64,000 nt of DNA from Stercorarius parasiticus (Eukaryota; Chordata; Aves; Charadriiformes; Stercorariidae): the NCBI GenBank assembly GCA_013396915.1, contig VWZL01004638.1, positions 124,001-188,000 of the forward strand. The letters are read 5' to 3'. Shown in pieces: positions 28,201 to 40,484 of the stretch (positions are counted from its first letter, which is position 1; every line of letters starts with the position of its first letter). The notes beneath the pieces were generated by a model. That model did no database searches and was not told where the DNA came from. It saw only the letters and a list, made by a program, of their open reading frames with translations. The translations under genes and the position numbers were made by a program.

Positions 28201-29013
28201 ACACGGTTGCCATTTCTTCCGTGTTCTTCATGGAATGGCAGAGCTCATTGGTTTTCCTCCTAACTAGGACTTGACAGACTAAATGCCACAAGTGGGTAAA
28301 ATGATGATGAGAATTCAGATACAGTAGTGGTCTGTGTTGATTTGTGCCTGTATGTAGTACAGAGTTCTGCTTTTCTAGATTATTTTTAACATTTTTTCCT
28401 TCGGGACATAGAAGTTAATATTTTATATTCAGATCTGTTGACTAGCGTTCTTCGCTGCCACATTTTAGTCAATGAGCCATTCTTGGAAATTTTCCTTAAG
28501 CTCTAAAAGAAAGTATTGTACCACTGTGCAATTTTATGAAATAAGAATGATGAGTTGGAATGAAACTAGAATATTATTTGCACAAAAACGTTTCCCTGTT
28601 TTGCATGCCTCCAGATATTTTGAAGTCCATATAGGTGAGTAACAGAAACATACATGCCACTATAAACTACAGAAATTGACAGTGGCACACCAGAGTGAAA
28701 CAATCAATAAATAAATATCCTTGCTTTGAAAAGATCTTGTAATTATGCAAGACGTGTAAGACAGTAACATTAAAATAACTTGTCAAAACATCAAAATACA
28801 GACAGTTCTGATTCACTGGAACAATTATCTACTTTGTGCCTGATAAACAACTTTAGAAGACCAGTCACACACAATGAGGAACATAGGATGAAAGACTGTG
28901 TTATCCTGTGATAAATTAGTCTTGTTAAAATTCTTTGCATGGCTGAAGTGACCACCTGGGGAATCAATGTACCTTCAGGAACATATCATCAAAAGCATTG
29001 TTGTCATTAGTTT
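22244..29013. other. AT-rich non-coding stretch, no gene seen
   Basis: This is the longest feature-poor segment. Open frames do not exceed about 77 codons. A short tandem duplication of a CTTTTTTAAAAACA-type word lies at 27672-27705. I recognise no exon, RNA gene or interspersed repeat. Confidence 0.55.
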
Positions 29014-29059
29014 AAAAAAAAAAAAAAGAGAGAAAGAAAGAGAAAAAAAAAAAGAAAAA
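29014..29059. repeat. A-rich polypurine tract
   Basis: 46 bases of A and G only, starting with 13 A's and passing through GAGAGAAAGAAAGAG. It lies about 260 bp from the CR1 pair and is not the tail of either copy, since avian CR1 elements end in octamer-type repeats and not poly(A). Confidence 0.85.
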
Positions 29060-29319
29060 CCAAGAAGACAGCACTAGTTAATCTAGTAAGTAATGTGGCT
29101 TTAAGATAGTTCACAAATCTAGAAGGAAAAAAAGTCTGGATAGCTAGAACACTTTGAAGACAGGGTAATCCAAATCTTAACGTGATAATCCATAAACAGA
29201 TGAACATGCTCAGGTGCTTAAATGAAAGGTTAAAAAATAAATGTCATTTTGCTCTTGTCCACTTGGCATACTTCAGGCATTTGTTCTAAACTCATACTTT
29301 CTATGCTTAAAATAACTTG
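29060..29319. other. Short unannotated spacer
   Basis: This is AT-rich sequence between the purine tract and the first CR1 copy. It contains no gene or repeat that I recognise. Confidence 0.5.
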
Positions 29320-29576
29320 AGAATCACAGAATAAATGAGAATGGACAGGACCTCTAGAGGTCATCTGGTCCAAACCCTGCTCAAAGCAGACCAAGGCCAG
29401 GTTGCTCAAGGCCTTGTCCACTGATTTAATGAGTGAATGGAGACTCCACAGCTTCTCTGGACAGTGGCCCCAGTGTCTTCTACCCTCATTATGTATATGT
29501 CTTTTCTGTAATATCTAATTGCAACTTCCTTTGATTCAACTTGAGTCCACTGCCTCTTATCCTGCCGATGTGCACA
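29320..29576 (-). mobile_element. CR1 LINE 3' end, minus strand
   Basis: The plus strand reads GAATCACAGAATAAATGAG, then GACCTCTAGAGGTCATCTGG, CCCTGCTC, GGAGACTCCACAGC, and finally CCACTGCCTCTTATCCTG. This is the antisense of the last roughly 250 bp of avian CR1 (C-terminal end of ORF2 plus 3' UTR), with the 3' tail at the low-coordinate end. It is 5'-truncated, as most CR1 copies are. It abuts a second CR1 of opposite orientation. Confidence 0.88.
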
Positions 29577-29869
29577 GTGGCTTCACCTGATGGCAGGGAG
29601 TAGAGAAGACAGAGCCAGACTCAGTGCCCAGTGACAGGAAAAGAGGCAATGTATGCAAACTGAAATACAGGAAATTCCATTAAAACTTAAAAAGAGAGGT
29701 TTTTACTGTGAGTGTGATTTAATACTGGAATATGTAGCCTACAGAGGCTGTGGAGTCTCCATCCTTGTGGATGTTTAAAACCTGACCGCACATGGCCCTG
29801 AGAAACCTGCTGTAGCTGATCTCCAGAGTTGCCCTCTGCCTCAGCCATTCTATGTGAGTCTGTGATTTT
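29577..29869 (+). mobile_element. CR1 LINE 3' end, plus strand, head to head with its neighbour
   Basis: Recognisable CR1 words in order: AGAGAAGACAGAGCCAGACTC, CAGTGACAGGAAAAGAGGCA, ACAGGAAATTCCATT, GCTGTGGAGTCTCCATCCTTG, GATCTCCAGAGTTGCC, and the tail CAGCCATTCTATGTGAGTCT. The copy is 5'-truncated at nearly the same consensus position as the minus-strand copy beside it, so the two make an inverted repeat with arms of about 250 bp and almost no loop. It includes the extreme 3' end and is a separate insertion, not the 5' inversion of a single element. Confidence 0.88.
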
Positions 29870-32800
29870 AAAATCAGTCTGTTACAGTACAAACAAATTT
29901 GACAGTTACTGTAATCTGATAGTGATTATCAGTTGGGGTAAGGGGATCAAATTTTCTTACTTATGTTCATCCTGTGGAATGACATTAATGGAGGCATTCG
30001 GTCCTCACATTTTTAATTGGATTTATATACCTAAGGCTTAAATGCTCAGGCTAAGCTTTCCTAAAGTATCTGCCTCAGGCAATTGGCTTGGCGGAATTCA
30101 AGCAAACGTACTTAAATAATTAGAAAACTAAAATTTCACAAATGTTATGCAATGATGTAACTGTGACACATGCTGTGAAACAAGTGGCTGAAGTCTGGTT
30201 AAGGGTTGGCTATGATTGCAAATGTATCACTGTTGTGTTATCCTGGTTTGTGCCATACGGAAAAGAACAATTTTCTTTGACAAGTTAAAGCTTGAACAGT
30301 GTTTGTTTGGATGTGATCAGTATAAGCTCATTGAGAACTGAAGTTTAGCAGATGTGTTGTATAGATACACATATTTAATACAAGTGTCTTTTCTGCTAAG
30401 CATGCTCTAGACCAAAGTCTTGGGCAGGTTATCCAGACCACTCTCTGAAGCTGATGCTGCAGACTGAGGTGACGCATGCACAAACTGAGTAAGGAGAATA
30501 TTTCTGCTGTCCTTTCCATACATTCATTCAGAAAATCTGGAGGAGGAAGAAGCAGCAGCCTGAGAGAGATGACCTTGTTCCTTCTACCTAGCTAAGATGA
30601 CAGTTCCTGTAGTTTTTCATTGTTTCTGTGAAATTTGTCATTATGTCACAGTAAGGAATGTCCTCATTGAGGTAAACATCCCTCCATGTCATGTCTTCAG
30701 TCCTAGCTCTTATAATTATCATCTTAGTTTTGTCAATACAGTTTTTATTTGAAATGTCGTCTGAAAAACTTTTGATTATTCTCTTTATTTCTTTGATATT
30801 GGCTTTTCTAGGCCATTTTGAAAATTGTAACTTTTCTTCTCTTCATCCTGAGGGGGTGAAACCACAGCAGGAGCCCCTGTCTGATCATTTTGTCTTATCA
30901 AAACTGATGCTCAAATCTGCCTTAGCAAAGTTAAAGGCTTTTCCCCTACATACTACAAATATTCTATGTCCCTTTATTTTTCATCAGAAAGCCTGTGCTG
31001 GAACCCACAGTTCATATCAGAACATGGCAAATACCTGCATGTACTTCCATGGCCCTTGGCCACTCTTCTATGGGTATACAAAGGAGTATGGTATTCAGAG
31101 GACTCAGGAAATGGATGTTTTTTCTGGACAAAATTTCTGATGTAAAAATGCTCAAGCTGGTTGCTAAAAATTCCTTTATTCACCCATTCTCTTCCTTCTT
31201 TGTCCATTCATTTGGGCAGAGATAGAGTACTGAGAGAAATCTACCTTGCCAGGACTTGCTTTCTTCTCCTTAAAATTGCGATGTTACATCCTGGTCCTCC
31301 ATGCTGGGTTGCTCTGGGCATCACATAAATAAAAGTATCACTGTGACCCCAGTTCCTTTCTGAAATTTCAGCTCCATCTAATTTTCTGTAACACTTTTTT
31401 TTTTCTTTTCAAAGTACAAAGTTGACTAAATCTTAGCTATTTTCTATGCTTTGAGGCAAACAAAAAAAATATATTTTTTTGCCCCTCAGATTGAGTCATC
31501 TTATTTTGGCGATTCTAGATAGGGAATATTACAGGTGTTTTCCTGTTCAGTATAGAAAATTCATGGTTTTGTTTCCAACATAGATTTTGTCTTCATGTGT
31601 TAAGTCATCTCTCAACTTTTCCAAGAGTTACTGGGTAAGATCAACTGAGCTGAGGCTACAGCTAGATATTCCTAATTTATAGGCAGGGCATCTATCCTAT
31701 CCAGTGACAAGAAAATACAGTACGTGATTATAAAATAAAAATTACGTGTATATAGAGAAGGTGGACTGCAATTGAAACATTTCCTAACGTCAGAGAAATT
31801 GTCTTTGCTTCAATGTGTGGATGAATGTAGACATGAAGACACATTCTATGAAGACAAATATAAAACTCTGAGGTTGAGACCTCCAGCTCTGGAGTGTGTG
31901 ACTTGCTTCTTGCACCTGCATGAAGATTTTTGATTGCATTAGGATTTTTTGTGACCACACAACTCTGCAGACTTTGTGGTTTGTCAAACTGGGGGCTTAT
32001 TTTCTATTTTCAAGGTATGGCTTGCTTTCCACTTTTGAATTTTGTTTTTGATACCCAGAGCAAGGAGCAGACACATTTGAACCACAGTATTGAAAATTTT
32101 CAGAATACATTTTATATTTTCTCAGTATAGGATCCTGGTTCATTTCTTTCTTTCTTTGTCCTGGCAGTCCCCTAATGATTAAGGTGTTTTGCTAAAACAA
32201 AGTTTTCCCTAGATTCCGTAAGATACTTCCTCATTGTTTTCTCTTTTGACCCGTTGGCAACACTTTCTCCTTCCTAATATTCCAGAAAGTACATAGACAC
32301 AGAAGAAAAAACTCATCAAATGTATTTCAATTTATCTTTCATCTTAGTGTTCATAATTAATCATAAGTGGTGCACACAGGTAAATCTTGATTTCCTTGGT
32401 CTTTTATATTTCTTATATTTTATGATGCACAGAGCTGTGTGATACCAGCTCAACGGAGTCATCATAATAATACATTCATGTGCATCGAACTGTCTTTGCT
32501 GTCTATTAATCTTTTAAATGCTCAACCTTCCTGAATCTGATTAAATCCCCGTTCCATTATTTACTGTTAAATACTCTCTTCATTTCATTAGAATAGTTCT
32601 TGCTGTTTTGCTGTCTTCTGTCTTTTATTTTTTGAAGCAAATCTCTGAGGCTACTTTAACTATCAGTCTATGTTATGAGCATTAATTTCAAATAGGAAAT
32701 CTGGTTTTCAAAAATTTTAGTTTGGGGTTTTTTGATTGGTTTGGGTTTTCTTTTATTCTCTGCCTGCATTTAAGAAAATGATAAGACAAGTAAAAAATGG

Positions 32801-35239
32801 GTGCTGATATTAATTTCTATCTTGCGGCAACCCAGCAAGGTCTGCCTTTTATCTTTCTAAGGGGATTTATTTGGAACAAGCATTTTTTGAGTATGCCTTT
32901 GAAGGTGCTTTATGCTAAAAAATGTGTGATACTGTTTTGCCTTTTAAAAAAAGGCAAGTGGAAGAGTTATTTCTTTAACAGGCAGTCCCTAGAAACAGCA
33001 ATTTTTAGTTTGTGCAGAAATTTAATTCAAGTACCAAAGCTGTCTCCTTTGAAATCCATATTTATGCATCCAATAAAAAGGAGATGGATGTCTTTCTGGG
33101 ACTTCTACCAGTTGAAGTAAAATGCTGCGAATTACCATTCAAGGAAGCCACGGGTCTTTGCACTGAAGGTAAACCGAGCGTATTAAGGTTAATAATACCT
33201 ACCAACAATCAAGATGTAATCAGAAGTAAAATCAAGGGATTATGAAATAAGCTAAGCAAAGCCTCTCTCTGGTGAGCAAAAGGCTTATTTCTGATACACT
33301 TTTCAAGTGAGGTTGTAAGGGTGGGCTCTGTTTTAGGAGTACAGCCAGCCAGCGAAGCTGTGGTGAGCCACTGGCTCCGTTGCCTGCCGCTGCTGCCCAG
33401 TGACCAGCCACGCTGGAGGAGATACACCCCGTCCTCACACCCCAAACAGCAGTACTCCCCAAAGGAGCCTGCCTGGGATCAAGAAAAGAAAATATGAGCT
33501 CCTAACAAAGATGAATGAAAGCCAGGGCAATGATCTCATAACTTCAGTAGCTGTCTTGGGAATATAAAAGCAACCATAGCTTGCTTCTTAGCCAGAGCAG
33601 TGATCACACTGCCCTTTTCGCCAGAAATCATTTTCTTCTTCCTTCACTCATATTTGTATCCTAAAAGTCAGTTCCCTAAAAAAATAAAAGCTATTATTAG
33701 GTTTCCATGTTATAATACCAGTTTAAGCTTTAACTTTTCCGGTTTGAGTCAGTGAGCTGTCTGACTTTTGGCACGGTATTTCAATGATGGTAAAGTATTT
33801 CAGTAAAACCATTTAGTTGAGCAGGGTACCCATTGCTGCTTATCACAGTAGAATTTAAATTACAAAGCATTGGGACTCTTTGCAGAATGATCCCTGAAGA
33901 TGGGTATTCGTTATTGCAGATTCCCAATGACTTCTGAGTACCTCTAGCAGGGATGGCACTTAACATGGAGATACATTGAACCATATTAGAATTAAATAGT
34001 CATTGAATTGGGATTATAAATATGAAGTAAAACCTGGTATTCCATAATATTTCAGGAACTCTGAGCTGCTCTGCTGACTCTGTGCTACATATATATTCAT
34101 ACATATATGTATACAGTTCAATTTAGAAAGGTACAAATGCTGAACGCATGTTGTCAGATAATTCATCATGCCAGAAAAACTCCTAGATGCAAATTTTTGT
34201 CTTATCGAACATATTCTCAGATGATGTAAATAGATCTATTTGTTCCACAGAGTATTGACCCAAATAATGTAAAACCCAGAAAGAGCAGAAACATTCAGTT
34301 TTCTGTCTCTCTTGAATACTCTGCAATTATTTCTGTTTTTTCAAAAATTAAGAAAAGTGAAGAAAGAGGAAACCATATAATCAGACTACCTAGCTGAATA
34401 ATTTTCACTCTGTTTATATTTTTAAATAAATTGGTTGATGTATTTTCCATTATTTTCTGTTACAGATGCAGCTTCATTGTAGTAGTTTATTTTTGAAAAA
34501 TATATTATTTGATGAGTTTCATAAATTATTTTGTACACAAGACTAGACAAATAAATTTTTTCTTAGTCACCCTGCTCTAATTAGCGCATTAAGAAGTGAT
34601 GTTGTCAGGGTTGTGAACATTCTACCATAGAAAAAATAGCTACTGACACAATGCCTAGATGCATATATTGCAAATGCTCTTCTGTCGCTGTCCTCTAATT
34701 AAATACAGTCCTCAGGTCAGAATATGATTAGTTGTCAAGTGACAATTTAAGAGGCTAGAAGTACATGTTTGCGCTGAAACTAGACCAGGAGTTCTTTAGC
34801 ATTATTTGTAGTGCATGAGCAGTGCTTTTAATGACTTTTTGACAAGACTTTTGCAGCAATTCAACAGCATTGCTGTATATAATGTCAGAAACTTCATAAT
34901 GCAGACATGGTGTATTATAAATTTGGTTTTAGTTTATTGAAACAGAAAATCTCACATGAACGCATGCACTGCAGAAGTACTCACAGACAAAAAAAGTAAG
35001 GATAGTAAAAGGATAAGTAAAATTGCCAGGAACCACTGGAGGTATGTAGATTTGCCTTGCTTGTGTAATACAGAGCTTGATGAAATCGGGGAAAAAAACC
35101 AAAATGGTTTGTTATTTGTGTTGTTGGATTTTTGTAAACATAACGAAGTTGTATCTTGTGTTCTCTAAAAAAGTCATATATCTTGCTTTTGGTTTGGTTT
35201 GGGTTTTCCTTTAAAAAGTGCTTTCGTTAGAAAGAAGGC
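29870..35239. other. AT-rich non-coding stretch, no gene seen
   Basis: The longest open frame is 149 codons at 30691-31140. Its start is hydrophobic because of the TA-rich base composition, and I recognise no family. A GC-richer block at about 33300-33480 stands out and is listed separately. The palindromic TA-rich words near 34085-34115 are simple sequence. Confidence 0.5.
33300..33480. other. GC-richer block of unknown nature
   Basis: About 180 bases are clearly richer in G and C than either flank, with a few CpG steps (for example near GCCGCTGCTGCC at 33388-33399). Two overlapping minus-strand open frames of 76 and 78 codons cover it in different frames. I recognise no repeat family or protein. 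It could be an old repeat, a decayed retrocopy or a regulatory element. Confidence 0.35.
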
Positions 35240-35335
35240 ATAGGAATAACCCCCTACACCAGTATATGCTGGCAGCCGACCGGCTGGAAAGCAGCTTTGC
35301 AGAAAAGGCCCTCAGGGTCCTGGTGCACCCCAAGT
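35240..35335 (+). mobile_element. Internal CR1 ORF2 fragment lacking both ends
   Basis: About 95 bp match CR1 ORF2 downstream of the polymerase motif. The translation contains HQYMLAADRLESSFAEKALR followed by VLVHPK, closely parallel to HQYMLWADCLESSFAKKTLG in the copy at 41.5-42.7 kb. Shared nucleotide words include CACCAGTATATGCTG and CTGGAAAGCAGCTTTGC. The 3' UTR and tail are absent, which is unusual because CR1 integrates from its 3' end. A later deletion or another recombination event is likely. Confidence 0.82.
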
Positions 35336-35990
35336 TTCACACAGGAAAACTTGTTGCTGGATTATTTTTCTTAGTCTTGTTATGGAATGTTTTACATTAA
35401 GTATGTACACAGTATTTTTTCTTGTGGAGTGAATGGAATAAATGTCTCACGAAGTGTATGAATGATATTTCTTTTTTACATGGTTTTCCTGAGATGTTTT
35501 ATGACTATTACAGAATTAATCAATATCAATGACTAGATAAAGAATATGTTTTCCTCTGACCTGCAAGAATATATGCTTTACTAGTTTGTTTTCTGCATAA
35601 CATGAAAGATTTTCCTTGCACCATTTTCAAAATCCCACTCCACAGATCTTTGAAATCCTAAGGGTTTTTTCAATTATTGTCAAGAAACAAGAACTTGACA
35701 TTTGAGATACTTTTGTGTAACTTCATGCTGAATGTAAAAAAGTATGTGTCCCTAAACACAGAGGAATCTGTTCCAATTTATAGATTACAATGATTGTTAG
35801 GTAAATCTTCAATTTGCATAGACATAGTATGCAAAAACAGTAGCTCCAACAGGGCCATTTTATGTGTATATGCACAAGGTTTGAGTTTACTTACACGGTC
35901 AGGACCATGAAGGAAATAGGCAAAAAACATTTGTAGCCTTCCTAACATAACATGGAAAAGTATTTTAATTCTAAACTTTGTGAATGAGTT
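35336..35990. other. AT-rich non-coding stretch, no gene seen
   Basis: Nothing recognisable follows the CR1 scrap. In particular, the expected 3' part of CR1 is not found within the next several hundred bases. Confidence 0.55.
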
Positions 35991-36410
35991 TGTCAGGAGT
36001 CAGTGGAGAGGCTGTGAATGACAGTGTGTTCAAGACATCACATCTCTGCCATGCTCCTTTCATCCAGGGCGTGCAAATTTGCCCTCAGGACAGGAGCTGC
36101 TGTACAAAGTAGACTTGGGGTATCCCCTTCTGACTCCACTACCCCTTTGGGACTCCTAACCTCCCATAGTCATGCTCACACGGGCACAGACAGAGAGCAC
36201 CTCTGCTTTATTGAGACACACTAAAGAGGACAGAGAGGAATGGCAGGATACAGGTCTACTTTCAAGTTCTCCCACTCCCTTTGCTCTCTTATCTAGAGAC
36301 AAGGCAAGGCATTAGGATGGGGGGAACACGAAGGGGCTCTGCCAAGCAATACAATAGGTCATGAAATACAGACTATACCAAAGAGGCATGAGCACCCACT
36401 TTTTTGATAT
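35991..36410 (-). other. Possible LTR-like segment (weak candidate)
   Basis: A GC-richer block begins TGTCAGGAGTCAG. Read on the minus strand it carries an AATAAA signal (complement of TTTATT at 36207-36212), followed at once by a GT- and CT-rich stretch resembling a poly(A) downstream element, and it ends in CTGACA. A TG...CA pair bounded by AGTT on both sides (35987-35990 and 36265-36268) exists, but it would leave an implausibly short U3, so the true upstream limit would have to lie further right, up to about 36410. No internal retroviral sequence is seen and I do not recognise the family. It could equally be a host 3' end or chance. Confidence 0.22.
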
Positions 36411-39400
36411 ATGTTTATGATTACATACATTTACAATTATGACTCTCTCATGGTACTAGAATTCTGATTGCTAATAGGCCACAGTACATTTAAAATGAAA
36501 CCGTGAAATCTAGAATCATTTCTTCTACATTTTTCCCTTAGTGGTATAGACACAAGAAAAAATAAAAAAAAAAAAGAGTGCAGAATTCACCAGCTTTATA
36601 CTTGGACTGGGTACCTACTGCAAGAGTTTTTGACAGTTCTGATAAACAGTTTAAGCTAGACATGAAAATATTTTTTTATAGGTTGTTTTAAATTTATGCA
36701 TTTTTTTAAAGTACAAAGTCCCTGGTCTATGAGGGAGAAAACCCAGTATGTTTGTATCCAGTGATTGCTGTTTAGATATGTTCATTTCTCAGTTTCAAAT
36801 ATGGTTAGAGTTTCCCCGTTTTAAAATTAAGATGATCTCTCCATTATCTGTGAAATCTTTCAGACTGAATGAAATTGATGTGCTTCCTTATGCCGAGAGC
36901 TGTTTAGCAGATTCAGGACTACAGTAACAGCTGAATAACCTTCTCACTTTACCGGGGACAAGATGATAATTGCTTGTTTTCCCCAAGGATATTCTCTGAT
37001 CTCTGACCTGACTCCCTATCTAAAAGGTGTTTATAGCAGAGAAAGGGCACTCGGGCTTTGGGCAGAGGTTGTACCAGAAATGATGCTAATGCCCAGCTTT
37101 GACTGTATTGTCACCACCACACGGCTAGCCAGGGAGAGCAGGAGGGGTTCTTCTTCAAATTGAAGTTGAGAAGTGTGGTGAGAAGAGTGTTTAAGTAGCC
37201 AGTGTTGTTTTACAGGAGCTAGTTGTGTTTCCTATATTCTTTGAAGGTTAATTTGCAAAACCCAGCTGAGGTTCCTGCTTTCCCAAACCTCACGGCTTGA
37301 GCTGTGTCTAGGAATGTTTCTGGCCAATCAATCAGAGAAACAGAGTTTTCAATCTTTTTTTTTTCATCTGTAGCTGTAGAAATTAGCTGTGCCAAAGGAA
37401 CTATTGTGTTCATAGATCCTGAAAGTCATGGAGAAATTTTTATTCATTCCACGTTATAGTGATTGCATCTTCAATTAATTTATGAATCTGGATGTATTTT
37501 TATATGTATGCAAGCAGAGATAAAATAATACCTGAAAGATTAACGAGAGGAGAGTAGAGAGATGAGATGATGTATTATTTACCATATAGGAGAAATTTGT
37601 AGAATAAGAATTCAATCCTTAGTACTTCATAGTGGCATATTATTCAACAGTACTTCTAGACAGTAAAGGCTGATCTAAAATCTGTGAGGCAGAAACAAGC
37701 AGAAATATTTCACAGTTACAGCCCACTACATCCTTGCTTTATATGCCTTTCTAGACCTGTATGTACCAACATGCTGGGTATGAGTGCGATTCTGAATATT
37801 GCTGAGGAATAAGTTATTTATCTGATAAATAGCCATATATCAAGATTTCATACACTCCTAATTAAAACTACTATTCGCATTTTATATATGGAATACGTGT
37901 AACCAGATTTTGTAAAATTAATTTGTATTATACATCAAAGAAAAGATTTTCTGGGTTTAAGAAGCAGCATTTGAGTCATTGCACAATTATTTTCTTATTT
38001 CATAATAACAGATAAGTAGGACTGTCTCATCAACTGAAATGTAGTGCTCTAGCTTCTTGGCAGGCAAGTGAAGCAGTGCCATTTTTAAATCAGGGAGTAT
38101 GTGGCCCAGCAGGCATTCTTTCTTTTCCTGTAACTTATAAAAAGAATGAAGTTCTTAATCCATCATTCAGCATGGAGAAGAGAAAAATGGAATATAGTAT
38201 TACCTTGACCTTTATAGCGCTCTGGTAACATAATTTCCTGAGCACTCATCTTCTTTCAGGAGTGCAGCAACCTGCTTGAGAGCAGAGAACGGGGCCAGAC
38301 CCTCAAACCACAGCGTGTTGAAAGACTGCAGCATACGTAACATCACCTAGCGCACTGCACTGGCACTTCTGGAATTAACTCTTGTGAGTTTTCATTACCC
38401 TCTTAGCCATAACAAATACAGGGTATGGTACAGAATTAACACATTCTCATGGACCTAACAAGAACTGGAAATGGCAAAACTTAAACCCTGTTATTGGTTT
38501 TCACCGGGGCTTGACCCAAAACATAGAAAAGTTGCCCTGCTCTTTTGCAGTGAATAAAGAAATACCTGCTTGCACACCCAGTTGAAACAGTGTTGCTTTT
38601 CAGCTGTACAAATCTTAAAATGCATGCCTTCAGAGGAGCTCTGTATTGTAATTTTCTTGGTGTTGTCTGCCACACCAGGTGTTTTTAGGTATGTTTTTCA
38701 AAAGGTCAAAATGTTACTCAGATGACAAAGTTTAGTAATTAGTGTACTGGCTGTATTGCAACGGCCAAGAGGCCAGTCAAGAGTTATGGTGGGCTGTGCT
38801 TGGTGCTGTGCAGGAATGGCTGGATAAGAAAGACTTAGGACCTTGAATTGGGGATATTAAATATATGGTTACAGGACACACCAGACTTCTAAAAGCTTTT
38901 CCTCTTGTTTAGTCCTGAACTTGGAAAGGATCCACCATAGCGTAACTTATTTGGTGACTCAAAATTCAGAAAGACTAGGACTTAGGTGGAACTCAGAATA
39001 ATTTTGGGGGTATTAATATTCTGATGTAGAAAAATAGCTGACCTAAAAAATTAACAAATAAGGGAAACTCTTATCTGGGCATCACTGTAGGGTGCATGCT
39101 AAATCTGCAGAGCCAGTCACAGCTTTTTAAGAGGTTCTTCCCTCTTTTACACCAGTGAAATTTAAAAAATGTTCCATTTTTAGTGCAAAAAGCTTCTATA
39201 TGTTGTTTGTGTAAAAATAGGATACAGAATTTCTCAGTCCATTTTAGGTGCTTTACAACTTGAGAATGAAAAAGTCTAGATGGCCTTAATATAATGAATA
39301 TTTCAAAATAAAGATGCCTGTGAAATTGCTAGTTGCCATCCTACCTGGGGGGCTGATACAAACTGCCATAGCTCTGCTGAAGTCAGTCAGTGCCCTGAAT

Positions 39401-40442
39401 TTTCTACCTATCAATGCACAGGATGTACCTTGAAGCACCTGAATGGAAGAGTGGCAAGTGACTCACACTCAAAGTTTATGACTTTATCTCAAACATAAAT
39501 TTAAAGGCTTATTTCCCCTTGGAGTTTACTGAGGAAGTATTTAATCATAGAACAACGGGGAGAACAAAAGCCAGTTAAGATGCCTGACATCTATTTCATA
39601 AAATATTTAGACAAAGTACATTAAGGAACAGATGACTTCGAAATGAATGGGACCAGTGCACTAATGCAGCTGACTGCTTTTAGCACAGCATGTTCACTGA
39701 GAATATTCTAAGAAGAAACCGCAGTGCAATGGAGTTCAGGTGCATATAGAGTCGTCATATACATTTCTGCTGAAAAAGGAACAGGATCTAATGTTAGGGC
39801 ACTTATATGTTGGCAAATAGAATATACGGTATTCCATATTATATGTACTGAGTTGAAACTTTCAAGTAAGCAAGCAGAAAAATGTTGAGCAGCTTTTTTA
39901 AAAAGGGAGTGTTGTTTAGCTTTAAAAAAAAAATGTATATTTAATGGCCTGTATGTCAACATGTATAGTATTTTGACAAATTAAATGCACCTCAATATTT
40001 CACTTGAATTCCCAGAGCTACTAATTGAGCTTGACTTTTCCAGTAAGATTAAGTGAAGGAAAAGAAAACCCAGAAGCTTAGACAAATCACAAATAGCTAA
40101 TGTTGCAACATACATTAACCAGAATTTAAAGATTTAAAAACAAAACCAAAAGGCATTCTCAGGTCCTAAATATATCCTAGGAATGCTAAATTAATTACAT
40201 GACTTTATACTTAGCTGCCTGCTGATTGCAGCTGGGGTTCTACATTGTTTCCTTATTAAGGTCTTAAACATAGGCTTGGTTTGCCTTTTGGTTTTCAGGA
40301 TTTATTCACTCATGTTTTAAGTTTGATTTGAATCCATGACAAAAAGGGTTGCAATAAACGGAACCGTCTAATATTGTTACTGATGCTAATTGCAAAACAG
40401 GTTAGGAACAGACAATGTTAAAAAAATATATAAAAAGAATAC
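36411..40442. other. AT-rich non-coding stretch, no gene seen
   Basis: Open frames are below 85 codons and have no recognisable domains. An A-rich tract lies at 36549-36570. No interspersed repeat is recognised. Confidence 0.55.
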
Positions 40443-40484
40443 CATGGATATGGCGAATGCCAGCATGGATATAGAGAATGCCAG
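40443..40484. repeat. 21-bp tandem duplication
   Basis: Units 40443-40463 and 40464-40484 both begin CATGGATAT and end GAATGCCAG, differing only at two or three middle positions. It is a direct head-to-tail duplication with no spacer. Confidence 0.9.

Noticed and set aside
29014..29059. A-rich tract as a retroposon poly(A) tail
   Set aside because: No retrocopy or SINE body is recognised upstream, and CR1 does not use poly(A) tails.
29320..29869. Inverted CR1 pair as a single 5'-inverted (twin-primed) insertion
   Set aside because: Both arms contain the extreme 3' end and cover the same consensus region. Twin priming would give complementary and non-overlapping parts.
30691..31140. 149-codon open frame with a hydrophobic start
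   Set aside because: The Ile/Leu-rich start follows from TA-rich composition. No family is recognised, and two other frames are open across the same end. It could be an unrecognised old repeat, but there is no support for a gene.
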